Positions 1 through 6,728 of a DNA stretch of 11,765 nucleotides are shown in pieces (the first letter of the stretch is position 1; every line of letters begins with the position of its first letter). The DNA is taken from positions 1-11,765 of the forward strand of contig JAEDEK010000057.1 of the NCBI GenBank assembly GCA_016293365.1, read 5' to 3'. The translations under genes were made by a program, and so were the position numbers. Source of the stretch: Bulleidia sp. (lineage in GTDB: Bacteria > Bacillota_I > Bacilli_A > Erysipelotrichales > Erysipelotrichaceae). The notes under the pieces were generated by a model. The model had not been told where the DNA came from. It ran no database searches and worked only from the letters and a program-made list of their open reading frames with translations.

Positions 1-1
1 C

Positions 2-97
2 ATGCACAGTCTGATGCCAGGTGATACACCGGATTATAACTGGTGGCAAGAGCATGGCTGGCATGGGGATCAGCGTCCATGGAAATCGGAAATGTAG
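2..97 (+). CDS. C-terminal end of an unidentified protein (gene begins before the window)
   Basis: An open frame enters from the left edge and ends at TAG 95-97. It encodes about 31 residues rich in Trp, His, Gly and Asp, with sequence YNWWQEHGWHGDQ near the end and a final WKSEM. I do not recognise the family from this tail, and no function is assigned. The frame is supported by its position directly before a hairpin with a T-run that overlaps its stop, and by the fresh promoter and ribosome binding site that start the next gene. An ATG at base 2 is in frame but is not needed as a start. Confidence that this is a real coding tail is moderate. Confidence 0.5.
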   Translation: MHSLMPGDTPDYNWWQEHGWHGDQRPWKSEM

Positions 98-114
98 AAA
101 TTTCTGATTTTTTT
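83..114 (+). terminator. Intrinsic terminator overlapping the stop codon of the first gene
   Basis: AAATCGGAAAT (83-93) pairs with ATTTCTGATTT (100-110) over 11 bp with one G-U pair and a 6-nt loop. A run of seven T follows (108-114). The stem is AT-rich, so it is weaker than a typical terminator. It contains the last codons and the TAG of the upstream gene. Confidence 0.5.
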
Positions 115-143
115 GTGCCGCTTTTTTCATGGAGGACTATAAT
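113..143 (+). promoter_or_regulatory. Candidate promoter of the P-II-like/antiporter operon
   Basis: A perfect -10 TATAAT lies at 138-143. The best -35 is a weak TTGTGC at 113-118, with a long 19-bp spacer. Transcription would start near 150, giving a leader of about 43 nt before the ATG at 193. The position directly after a terminator supports a new transcription unit. Confidence 0.38.
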
Positions 144-192
144 AGAACACGTTATTTCAGACAATGTTGTGCCTGAAGGGGGAAATATTGAA

Positions 193-540
193 ATGCAGCT
201 GCTCGTGCATATTACTAACCATGAGGAATGTGTTACACCAATCATGGAAAAGATGATGGAAGCAGGGATTCATGGAGCATCCATCGTTGATTGTGAAGGC
301 ATGCTGGCAAGCATCAATCAGGACAGTGTCAATGCACCATCCATCTTTGGTGGCCTGCGCAGGTTTGTCAATCCGGAGCGTCCACAGAACAAGATGATTC
401 TTGTGGTACTCAAGGATGAGGAAGTGAAAGGAGCAATCGATATCATTCATGAAGTGTCCGGTGATCTGAAGCTTCCAAATACAGGAATTCTGTTTACAGT
501 ACCTGTTACACGCTGGGAAGGTGTCTGTGAGTCAAAATGA
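193..540 (+). CDS. P-II-like (nitrogen regulatory protein P-II/CutA superfamily) signalling protein
   Basis: This 115-residue protein has the size and strand-helix order of a P-II fold. The pattern runs: strand 1 MQLLVHIT (1-8), helix 11-25 (EECVTPIMEKMMEAG), strand GASIVDCEG (28-36), a loop region with GGLRRFVNPERPQ (53-65), strand KMILVVLKD (67-75), helix EEVKGAIDIIHEVSG (76-90) and a C-terminal strand GILFTVPV (98-105). P-II proteins form trimers that bind nucleotides and dock on transporters or enzymes. The classical glnB T-loop sequence is not seen, so this is a P-II-like branch rather than GlnB/GlnK. The ATG at 193 is chosen because GAAGGGGGA stands just upstream; longer in-frame starts would run through the promoter and terminator. 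Its TGA overlaps the antiporter ATG by 4 bp, so it probably senses a small molecule or nucleotide and regulates that transporter. The ligand is unknown. Confidence 0.8.
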   Translation: MQLLVHITNHEECVTPIMEKMMEAGIHGASIVDCEGMLASINQDSVNAPSIFGGLRRFVNPERPQNKMILVVLKDEEVKGAIDIIHEVSGDLKLPNTGILFTVPVTRWEGVCESK

Positions 541-1706
541 CAATCATTCTGTATCTTGCAATGGCAATGGCTGTAGCCCTGCTGATGACAAGAATTACCC
601 GTCTTGCCAAACTTCCGAATGTAACAGCCTATCTTCTTGCTGGTGTACTGATTGGACCAGGTGTTCTCAATCTTCTGAAATCTGATTCCATTGGTGCGCT
701 GTCACTTGTGACTTCCGTATCACTTGGATTCATCGCCTTTTCCATTGGTGATGAATTCAGACTGTCCACACTGAAAAAGATTGGTGGACAGGCGATGCTG
801 ATCACATTGTTTGAAGCTCTTGGGGCTGTTGTTCTTGTGGATTGTATTACGCTGGTACTTGGTTTCCCACCTGCCATGTGTATTACCCTTGGTGCGCTTG
901 CGGCATCCACTGCTCCTGCAGCAACCCTGATGGTCGTACGTCAGTACAAGGCGGATGGCCCGTTAACAAGAATGCTGCTGCCAGTGGTGGCAGCCGATGA
1001 TGCAATCGGTCTGATCGCCTACTCGATTTCCATCAATGTGGCTGTCGCTCTGGCAAATCAGGAAAGTCTGAACCTTGTCAGTACCTTTCTGATCCCGCTT
1101 GCTCAGATCGGTCTTGCCTTGCTGATCGGGGCAGTCATCGGATTTGTCACGGCATTATCTCACAGGTATTTCCGCTCCCATACAAACCGCATGTCGATTG
1201 CAATAGCCGGTGTATTTACCTGTACAGCGCTGGCAGATCAATGGGGACTGTCTTCGCTGTTGATGTGTATGGCGATGGGTGCGGTATATGTCAACCTTCG
1301 AGATGATGCAGAACGGGTCCTTGGATGCGTGGATGACTGGACCTATCCGATGTTCATGCTGTTTTTTGTCATCTCTGGTGCATCGTTGGATCTTGGTTCT
1401 CTGCCGAAAGTCGGATTGCTTGGCGTTGTTTATGTCATTGTCCGGTTTGTTGGAAAATGGATCGGTTCCTATCTGGGTTCCACTGTGACGCATCAACCGG
1501 ATGTTATCCGTAAGAATATAGGATTTGCTCTGATGCCTCAGGCTGGTGTAGCCATTGGTATGGCAACTCTGGCTGCTTCACAGCTTCCAGGATATGGTTG
1601 CCAGGTACAGACAATCATCCTTGCCGGCACACTGGTGTATGAACTGATCGGACCACTGGCTGCCAAATTTGCACTGTCACGTGCTCATGAAATCCATGCC
1701 AGTTAA
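537..1706 (+). CDS. Cation:proton antiporter, CPA2/KefB-like membrane domain
   Basis: This 389-residue, highly hydrophobic protein has about 11-13 predicted membrane spans. It matches the Na+/H+ exchanger fold: an N-terminal segment with LPNVTAYLLAGVLIGPGVL (26-44), a STAPAATLMVV segment (124-134) in the discontinuous-helix region, and the paired aspartates VVAADDAIGL (D154, D155) typical of the electrogenic CPA2 branch. Basic residues in RFVGKWIGS (303-311) and the MPQAGVAIGMA stretch (333-343) are also family-like. It ends shortly after the last helix, with no C-terminal RCK/TrkA-N domain, so regulation may come from the separate P-II-like protein encoded just upstream. The ATG at 537 overlaps that gene's stop (ATGA), which suggests translational coupling. 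The likely role is exchange of Na+ or K+ for H+ across the cytoplasmic membrane. The ion cannot be read from the sequence. Confidence 0.9.
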   Translation: MTIILYLAMAMAVALLMTRITRLAKLPNVTAYLLAGVLIGPGVLNLLKSDSIGALSLVTSVSLGFIAFSIGDEFRLSTLKKIGGQAMLITLFEALGAVVLVDCITLVLGFPPAMCITLGALAASTAPAATLMVVRQYKADGPLTRMLLPVVAADDAIGLIAYSISINVAVALANQESLNLVSTFLIPLAQIGLALLIGAVIGFVTALSHRYFRSHTNRMSIAIAGVFTCTALADQWGLSSLLMCMAMGAVYVNLRDDAERVLGCVDDWTYPMFMLFFVISGASLDLGSLPKVGLLGVVYVIVRFVGKWIGSYLGSTVTHQPDVIRKNIGFALMPQAGVAIGMATLAASQLPGYGCQVQTIILAGTLVYELIGPLAAKFALSRAHEIHAS

Positions 1707-1732
1707 GGGCGCATTTTCAAATGTGCCTTTTT
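1705..1732 (+). terminator. Intrinsic terminator of the P-II-like/antiporter operon
   Basis: GGCGCATTT (1708-1716) pairs with AAATGTGCC (1719-1727) with one G-U pair; the innermost pairs open to form the loop. T1728-1732 follows. It starts right at the antiporter stop codon and closes the two-gene operon. Confidence 0.8.
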
Positions 1733-1766
1733 GTTAAGTTTTGTTTCGGTTTTATGTAAATACATG

Positions 1767-1772
1767 TATAAT
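1767..1772 (+). promoter_or_regulatory. -10 box of the MATE gene, 7 nt before the ATG (possible leaderless mRNA)
   Basis: A perfect TATAAT, within ATGTATAAT, ends 7 nt before the ATG at 1780. The predicted transcription start is about 1779. No convincing -35 is present: TTGTTT at 1741-1746 would leave a 20-bp spacer. No Shine-Dalgarno sequence fits between the box and the ATG. Confidence 0.45.
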
Positions 1773-1779
1773 AGCAGGC

Positions 1780-3192
1780 ATGGCGAAAACAGTAGATCTT
1801 GCAGAAAAACTGCAGAAAAATGAAGACATTCCGTTCAAGGAACGGATGAATATTGTATACAGATTATCGTTACCTGGCATTCTGGCACAGATTGCGGAAA
1901 TCATCATGCAGTATATTGATGCGGCAATGGTAGGTGTTCTTGGCGCTGCGGCAAGTGCTTCCATTGGCCTTGTTGCCAGTGCAACCTGGTTATTTGGCGG
2001 AATTATCTCCGGTGCGGTTGCCGGTTTCTCGGTACAGATTGCTCAGGCAATTGGAGCAGGGGATCATGAGCGATCCGGCAAACTGTACAAACAATCCATC
2101 ATCGCATGTTTATTTGTAGCGGCGATTACAGGTGGGATCGGTATGCTGTTAGCACTGGTGTTACCGAAATGGTTAGGTGCAGAACAGTCGTTATGGCATG
2201 ATGCAACGATGTATTTCATGCTGTTTTCCATGTTTATGCCTGTACGGTGCATGCAGAGCCTGGGTATAGCTGCACTGCAGTGTGTCGGTAATATGAAAGT
2301 GCCAAGCGTTCTTACCGCAACCATGTGTGGGTTGGATGTCATCTTTAATTTCTTCCTGATCTTTCCAACAAGAATGATCAGTTTCGGGGGAATCTCCATG
2401 ATGATGCCAGGGGCTGGACTTGGAGTGGCTGGTGCGCAGCTTGGTACATCTTTGTCCTTTGTAGTATGTATGATTCTGTTACATACCTATATCCAGATGA
2501 AAGAAAAAAGGCTGTCCGTATTCCACAGCAGAGGCAGATGGATTCCGGAAGCTCATATTGTTAAGGAAGCTGTGCGGATTGGACTGCCGATGGCACTGGA
2601 GCATTCGGCAACTTCTGGTGCCCAGGTGATTTCTACAAAGATTGTTGCACCACTTGGTACAGTGGCAATTGCTGCCAACTCCTTTGCGGTAACGGCGGAA
2701 TCCATCTGTTATATGCCGGGATTTGGTATATCTTCAGCCGCTACGACAATGGTAGGGCAGGCAATTGGTGCAAAACGGAAAGATCTTGCCCGATCCTTTG
2801 CATGGCTGACAACGTTTTCAGGTATGGTCATCATGGGCTTGACAGGAACGATCATGTTCTTTGCATGTCCGTATGTATTTGCCTTTCTGACACCGGACCC
2901 TGAGGTACAGCAGCTTGGTGCTTCCGTGTTAAGAATTGAACTGCTTGCAGAACCGTTATTTGCAGCAAGTATTGTTGCTGGTGGTGCATTGCGAGGCGCT
3001 AAGGATACACTTGTTCCTGGCATCATCAATCTTGTCAGTATGTGGGGAATCCGACTGACCCTGGCAATGGTGCTTGTAAAGCATATTGGCCTGTATGGTG
3101 TATGGGTTGCCATGGCGTCGGAATTATCTGTGCGTGGTATTCTGTTTCTGATCCGTCTGAAAAAAGAAAAGTGGCTGGAAAAAGCAATCTGA
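1780..3192 (+). CDS. MATE family multidrug/toxin efflux transporter
   Basis: This 470-residue protein has two MatE repeats, the usual length and 12-span design of the family. Repeat one covers roughly residues 28-190, including LSLPGILAQIAEIIMQYIDAAMVG and later SGAVAGFSVQIAQAIGAGD. Repeat two covers roughly 255-420, with AVRIGLPMALEHSATSG and later SSAATTMVGQAIGAKRKDLAR and GGALRGAKDT. MATE proteins export cationic drugs or metabolites in exchange for Na+ or H+; the substrate here is unknown. The ATG at 1780 is preferred over the TTG at 1741, which lies in the promoter region. An alternative ATG at 1846 has an AAGGAA just upstream and still precedes the first membrane helix, so it cannot be excluded. 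The gene stands alone between two terminators. Confidence 0.93.
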   Translation: MAKTVDLAEKLQKNEDIPFKERMNIVYRLSLPGILAQIAEIIMQYIDAAMVGVLGAAASASIGLVASATWLFGGIISGAVAGFSVQIAQAIGAGDHERSGKLYKQSIIACLFVAAITGGIGMLLALVLPKWLGAEQSLWHDATMYFMLFSMFMPVRCMQSLGIAALQCVGNMKVPSVLTATMCGLDVIFNFFLIFPTRMISFGGISMMMPGAGLGVAGAQLGTSLSFVVCMILLHTYIQMKEKRLSVFHSRGRWIPEAHIVKEAVRIGLPMALEHSATSGAQVISTKIVAPLGTVAIAANSFAVTAESICYMPGFGISSAATTMVGQAIGAKRKDLARSFAWLTTFSGMVIMGLTGTIMFFACPYVFAFLTPDPEVQQLGASVLRIELLAEPLFAASIVAGGALRGAKDTLVPGIINLVSMWGIRLTLAMVLVKHIGLYGVWVAMASELSVRGILFLIRLKKEKWLEKAI

Positions 3193-3197
3193 TAACT

Positions 3198-3227
3198 GCA
3201 GTCTGTCAAATGTGGCAGGCTGTTTTT
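3198..3227 (+). terminator. Intrinsic terminator of the MATE gene
   Basis: CAGTCTGTC (3199-3207) pairs with GGCAGGCTG (3214-3222) with two G-U pairs and a 6-nt loop. T3223-3227 follows. It lies 6 bp after the MATE stop. Confidence 0.8.
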
Positions 3228-3232
3228 GCATG

Positions 3233-3259
3233 AAAAAGCCATCAGGAATCCCGATGGCT
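3233..3259 (-). terminator. Intrinsic terminator of the AIM24-family gene (minus strand)
   Basis: Read on the minus strand, AGCCATC and GATGGCT form a stem that continues inside with GGA/TCC after a single A-C mismatch. A run of five T follows (plus-strand A3233-3237). It lies just beyond the minus-strand stop at 3272 and faces the MATE terminator. Confidence 0.75.
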
Positions 3260-3271
3260 GGATGCAGTAAT

Positions 3272-3973
3272 TCAGTTATTGGAAGATGTTGGCAGGTATG
3301 GGCGTAATGCATCTGCCAGAGAATGGATGTTTCTTGTCTGGATCAGCACCTTGCCATAACCTGTAAAGCGGTTAACCAGTCCTTCGCCGGATGTAAAACC
3401 AAATGTTCCAGAAGCAACTTCAATGGAATAATTCAAAGAAGAATCCCATGCAACGACATGTTCATTATCAATGGTAATTGGTCTGTCAGGTGTGACTTCA
3501 AGTTCAATCAGATCTCCAAATGCAGATACAAACAGATCACCTTCACCTGCTGTTTCCATAACAAAGAATCCACCTGTTCCACCAAATAAGGCTTTGCCTG
3601 CACTCTGAGATCTCATCTCATATGTAACGGTGCTGTCACAGCACAGAAATGCGCCTGTGTTAAGTTTGTATTGAGTGGAACCACCAACGTAAAGATGCTG
3701 AATCTTACCTGGAATTGCCGGTGCAATACCAACACGGCCATTGTTGGTTTCACCTGTAGCATGTGTAATGAACATGGATTCGCCTGATGTCAGACTTCTG
3801 CCTATTGCACCAAGCAATGCACCAAAGCCACTTCCTTTGGAATTCATCTTTCCTTCCAGGCTGACATCCTGCATGTAAACCATGGAACCACGTTCCATGG
3901 TGATTGTTTCTCCGCGTTCTAATGATACTTCAAGCATCGGGCAGTCGGAGTCGCCCAGAATTCTGTAAATCAT
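3272..3973 (-). CDS. AIM24 family protein (TIGR00266-type)
   Basis: This 233-residue protein is predicted to be almost all beta strand and glycine-rich, with no signal peptide and no clear membrane span. Hallmarks of the bacterial TIGR00266/AIM24 group are the ERGSMVYMQ segment (27-35), SGESMFITHATG (63-74), the VAWD motif (174-177) and the C-terminal SGEGLVNRFTGYGKVLIQ (195-212). Mitochondrial AIM24 helps organise the inner membrane. Bacterial members are poorly characterised, so no role is assigned here. The ATG at 3973 lies about 10 nt after a modest GAGAGAA ribosome binding site. The gene is monocistronic, convergent with the MATE gene and divergent from the MFS gene. Confidence 0.9.
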   Translation of the reverse strand: MIYRILGDSDCPMLEVSLERGETITMERGSMVYMQDVSLEGKMNSKGSGFGALLGAIGRSLTSGESMFITHATGETNNGRVGIAPAIPGKIQHLYVGGSTQYKLNTGAFLCCDSTVTYEMRSQSAGKALFGGTGGFFVMETAGEGDLFVSAFGDLIELEVTPDRPITIDNEHVVAWDSSLNYSIEVASGTFGFTSGEGLVNRFTGYGKVLIQTRNIHSLADALRPYLPTSSNN

Positions 3974-4033
3974 ATTAAGAATATTCTCTCTTTCGTGATT
4001 TAATCATATGACTGATCTTTGGAAAATACAATC

Positions 4034-4061
4034 AGTATATGAAATTCTAAAATAATCTTAA
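4034..4061 (-). promoter_or_regulatory. Candidate promoter of the AIM24-family gene
   Basis: On the minus strand TTAAGA (plus 4056-4061) and TATACT (plus 4034-4039) are separated by 16 bp. The -10 is good and the -35 mediocre. The intergenic stretch is very AT-rich, so a chance match is possible. Confidence 0.32.
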
Positions 4062-4073
4062 TAATAAGATACA

Positions 4074-4102
4074 TTGACAGGTGAGGTATCTAGGAGTATA
4101 CT
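4074..4102 (+). promoter_or_regulatory. Strong sigma-A-type promoter of the MFS gene
   Basis: A perfect -35 TTGACA (4074-4079) and TATACT -10 (4097-4102) are separated by the ideal 17 bp. Transcription should start near 4109, leaving a 24-nt leader that carries AAGGGG (4118-4123), 9 nt before the ATG at 4133. The -10 lies within the 8-bp palindrome AGTATACT (4095-4102). Confidence 0.85.
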
Positions 4103-4132
4103 GTTTCTTGTAATGAAAAGGGGAAAGCCGTT

Positions 4133-5347
4133 ATGGAAAGAAAACTCTGGAACAGAGATTTTATTCTGCTTCTGCAGGGATGTGCCGTCAGCATGGTCGG
4201 AGATATTTTATACAGTGTTGCGATCGGTTATTGGGTGTACGAGAAAACAGGTTCGAATACGCTGCTTGGACTGTTGTCCAGTGTTTCCAGTTTCATGGCA
4301 ATGTTTCTTTCACCATTTACCGGTTCTATCACAGATAAGCTGAATCGTAAACATGTCATTGTCGGCATGGATCTGATCCGAGGAGTTGTTATGAGTGCCG
4401 CTGGAATACTTGCCTTGCAAGATAACCTGACAACATCGATGGTGATTGTGTTTTCTGTCATTGCTGCGTTATGTGCACAGTTCTTTGATCCAAGTGTTGC
4501 AACAACAATGATTGATATCATTCCTCATTCACAGATGGTACAGGGACAGTCAGCTTACAATGGGGTATGTTCTCTGATTTCTCTGATTGGTAAGGCAATC
4601 AGCGGATTGTTTGTAACGCTGTTTGGTGTTGCGCCGATTATCCTTCTCAATGGAATCAGCTATTTCCTATCAGCATTTACGGAAATGTTTATTCGTATTC
4701 CATCTTCAAGTCAGCAGGGTAATGTTGTTACGGTAAGATCTGTCATGCATGATATGAAGAATGCTGTAACAGCAATAGCTGCTGATCCGTTTGTCAGCAT
4801 GTTTGTACCTGCTGCTCTGATTCTGAACCTGATTGCGGCAGGACCGATGTATATGATTCTTCCGTTCTGTCTGGATAAAGGATTTTCAGTTGATTTCTAT
4901 GGAGTTCTGATGGCAGTGGAAACAGCAGGATCTCTGATCTGTGTGTTGTTGTTGAGTGTGCTGAAACTCAGTGGAACACAGAGGTATTATGTATTGCTGT
5001 ATGGATTTGCATTATCACCGATTCTGTATATTATTGCGTATCTGACGCATTCAAGAGTTGTGATGACAGTCATGTTCTTTCTTGGCTGTTTCACCAATAC
5101 AATGGGCAATGCAGTGTTTAATGCCAGTCTGACGCTTGCTTTGCCTGAGGATAACAGAGGTGCGATCATCGGATTTGTCAAGGCATTCTCCATGGGTGGA
5201 TGTGCATTGTCATCTCTTGTTTATGGCATGCTGTGTGATGCCTTCTCGATTGTTCCGGTATTTGTTGTGGGAACATTCATGGCAATTATTCCTTCTTTGA
5301 TTGTATGTCTGAATCAGAAAACAAAGACATTTGTGGAAACACATTGA
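4133..5347 (+). CDS. MFS transporter, DHA3-like (macrolide/drug exporter type)
   Basis: This 404-residue membrane protein has about 12 hydrophobic spans. It starts MERKLWNRDFILLLQGCAVSMVGD, typical of the MFS_3/DHA3 group that includes Mef macrolide exporters and EntS. The MFS motif A between helices 2 and 3 is visible as GSITDKLNRKHVI (64-76), followed by a D-x-x-R (D80-R83) at the start of helix 3. Such proteins use the proton gradient to export drugs, siderophores or metabolites. The substrate here is unknown, and resistance cannot be claimed. The ATG at 4133 follows AAGGGG by 9 nt. The gene is monocistronic, driven by a near-consensus promoter, and is convergent with the LysR gene across a shared hairpin. 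Regulation by that LysR protein is possible, but nothing in the sequence shows it. Confidence 0.92.
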   Translation: MERKLWNRDFILLLQGCAVSMVGDILYSVAIGYWVYEKTGSNTLLGLLSSVSSFMAMFLSPFTGSITDKLNRKHVIVGMDLIRGVVMSAAGILALQDNLTTSMVIVFSVIAALCAQFFDPSVATTMIDIIPHSQMVQGQSAYNGVCSLISLIGKAISGLFVTLFGVAPIILLNGISYFLSAFTEMFIRIPSSSQQGNVVTVRSVMHDMKNAVTAIAADPFVSMFVPAALILNLIAAGPMYMILPFCLDKGFSVDFYGVLMAVETAGSLICVLLLSVLKLSGTQRYYVLLYGFALSPILYIIAYLTHSRVVMTVMFFLGCFTNTMGNAVFNASLTLALPEDNRGAIIGFVKAFSMGGCALSSLVYGMLCDAFSIVPVFVVGTFMAIIPSLIVCLNQKTKTFVETH

Positions 5348-5359
5348 TGTAAAACATAA

Positions 5360-5396
5360 AGACCATCCAGACTATAAACCCGGATGATCTGTTTTG
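5360..5396. terminator. Bidirectional terminator between the MFS and LysR genes
   Basis: AGACCATCC (5360-5368) and GGATGATCT (5382-5390) flank a 13-nt loop. In the plus transcript there is one C-A mismatch and the tail is GTTTTGTTATT. In the minus transcript the same position becomes a G-U pair, giving a full 9-bp stem with a TTTATGTTTT tail. The hairpin sits between the two stop codons. Confidence 0.72.
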
Positions 5397-6266
5397 TTAT
5401 TCGTCTTTCAGGGAAACAGGTTTACTGATGGAAGGTGAGAGTACAATTCCATATGAAACGGTATATTTTTCTGAGAGTTTTACTGTGTTCATGAATGGAA
5501 TATGTTCGGCAAATTCAGTTAAAGAAACCATGATTATCTGGTTTTTCAGACATTCGTTGATGGCATCATAACCATGTATGGACGATGGTTGGATCAGTGT
5601 ATTTCCCTGATTCAGTTTTAAAAGATCGTGATGGAACTGTTGTCGAACAGGTACTGATTCATCCGGGAATGTCATGATCGTCTGGTTTTTCAGATCTCGT
5701 ATGGATATTTCAGATCGTTGAGATAATTCATGAGCAAAAGGGATCTTCAGGCATATATCTGTAGTTCCGACGGGAATACAGGTAAATTTTGTCTCAATGT
5801 CCTGGTGAATAAATGGCAGAATCAGCAGATCCACTGTTTCAAATGCATGGAGGATATCTTTCATGGTTACGAAATCTCTGTCAAAAAACTCTACAGAAAC
5901 ACTGATATCGGTACGATGACGGAAAAAAGGGGAAAGATTATTGTTAATCCTTGAGAAGGGAACAAGAGGCGATGTACCAATACGAATGGATCGGCATGTT
6001 GTCAAAAAGTCCTGGTGTTTGATTTTCAAAATGGATTTATGATAGAAATCAATCATCTGCTTTGCATCCTGAAAAAATGATTTACCTTCTGCTGTAGGAA
6101 ATACACCTTTGTTTGTGCGTTTCAATAGCGGAAAACCTACTTCCTTTTCCAAAGCGTTGATCTGATGCATGATGGCTGGGGCAGAAAGATGTCGGATCAG
6201 TCCCGCCTTTGCGAAACTCTGCTCATTGACTACAGCTATGTATGTCATAAGAAAATCAAAGTTCAT
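5397..6266 (-). CDS. LysR family transcriptional regulator
   Basis: This 289-residue protein has the standard LysR layout. An N-terminal winged helix-turn-helix spans about residues 1-60 (FLMTYIAVVNEQSFAKAG, then INALEKEVGFPLLKR and TAEGKSFF). A linker helix follows, and a substrate-binding domain runs from about residue 91 (SIRIGTSPLVPF) to the end. The length is slightly short but normal for the family. The ATG at 6266 is well supported by AGGAGA (plus-strand TCTCCT 6276-6281), spaced 9 nt. It is divergent from a 54-residue membrane protein gene; LysR proteins commonly control their divergent neighbour and themselves, so that small gene is the first candidate target. The co-inducer is unknown. 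Confidence 0.94.
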   Translation of the reverse strand: MNFDFLMTYIAVVNEQSFAKAGLIRHLSAPAIMHQINALEKEVGFPLLKRTNKGVFPTAEGKSFFQDAKQMIDFYHKSILKIKHQDFLTTCRSIRIGTSPLVPFSRINNNLSPFFRHRTDISVSVEFFDRDFVTMKDILHAFETVDLLILPFIHQDIETKFTCIPVGTTDICLKIPFAHELSQRSEISIRDLKNQTIMTFPDESVPVRQQFHHDLLKLNQGNTLIQPSSIHGYDAINECLKNQIIMVSLTEFAEHIPFMNTVKLSEKYTVSYGIVLSPSISKPVSLKDE

Positions 6267-6287
6267 ATTAAACTATCTCCTGCGTTA

Positions 6288-6316
6288 ATTATACTTTAAT
6301 GCGATATAAAAAAACA
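6288..6316 (-). promoter_or_regulatory. Candidate promoter of the LysR gene
   Basis: A perfect TATAAT on the minus strand lies at plus 6288-6293. The 17-bp-spaced -35 (TGTTTT, plus 6311-6316) is poor. The predicted start near 6281 would make the mRNA begin at the first base of the AGGAGA ribosome binding site. The box lies within 35 bp of the divergent promoter. Confidence 0.42.
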
Positions 6317-6321
6317 TGTAA

Positions 6322-6349
6322 TTTACAAATTGTTGAAATACATTATATT
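6322..6349 (+). promoter_or_regulatory. Candidate promoter of the 54-residue membrane protein
   Basis: TTTACA (6322-6327) and TATATT (6344-6349) are spaced 16 bp. Transcription would start near 6356, leaving a leader of about 92 nt before the ATG at 6448. The promoter region is shared with the divergent LysR gene, an arrangement in which LysR proteins often bind. Confidence 0.48.
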
Positions 6350-6447
6350 AATAGTAAGGGAACAGTTTACCTGATTTATCCAGTCTGAAAGAGGGGACTA
6401 TTCTTTTGGAGTATGAATGAATTGTCTTGAATGTAAAGGAGGTTTAT

Positions 6448-6612
6448 ATGTTGGCTGTAATCGTAGTTGTACTTGAGATAGCTGCATTGGTAATGGCAGT
6501 TTATACGATGATCAATGTGAATGCTGTATGTAATGATTATCTGAAGCGTCATCAGTCTGCAGATAACATTCAGAAGACAGAGACTTCAGACAGTGTAACT
6601 GTGAATCAGTGA
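6448..6612 (+). CDS. Small single-pass membrane protein, unknown function
   Basis: This is a 54-residue protein. Residues 1-26 are strongly hydrophobic (MLAVIVVVLEIAALVMAVYTMI), forming one membrane helix with an embedded glutamate at position 10. The remainder is polar, beginning VNAVCNDYLKRHQ and ending in a Ser/Thr/Asp-rich tail. Translation is convincing because a perfect AAAGGAGG (6435-6442) stands 5 nt before the ATG; a TTG at 6427 in the same frame would start upstream of that site and is rejected. I recognise no family. Its position, divergent from a LysR gene and with its own long leader, suggests a regulated membrane microprotein. It is probably oriented with the tail in the cytoplasm, because KR follow the helix. 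No partner gene is adjacent on its strand. Confidence 0.72.
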   Translation: MLAVIVVVLEIAALVMAVYTMINVNAVCNDYLKRHQSADNIQKTETSDSVTVNQ

Positions 6613-6619
6613 ACCAGTC

Positions 6620-6675
6620 TGATCAGCAGGAACATCATTATACTGTGGCTGTGTATCCTGATTGTTGATCATTTT
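6620..6675 (+). terminator. Imperfect hairpin downstream of the small membrane protein gene
   Basis: TGATCAGC (6620-6627) pairs with GTTGATCA (6664-6671) with one G-U pair. AGGA (6628-6631) pairs with TCCT (6656-6659) across an internal bulge. TTTT (6672-6675) follows. It could be a weak first terminator or a processing structure; the strong hairpin is at 6729-6765. Apart from this, the 6613-6728 stretch shows nothing. Confidence 0.3.
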
Positions 6676-6728
6676 ACTTCATTTAGATTCTGTTTTATGA
6701 CAGAAGAAGATAATTAAAAACGGAAAAG

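Noticed and set aside
43..192. N-terminal extension of the P-II-like protein from an ATG at 43
   Set aside because: It runs through the upstream gene's tail, a terminator and a TATAAT box. The ATG at 193 has a strong ribosome binding site and gives the normal family length.
2709..3242. Minus-strand open frame of 177 codons opposite the MATE gene
   Set aside because: It lies antisense to the conserved second MatE repeat; there is no ribosome binding site and its product resembles nothing known.
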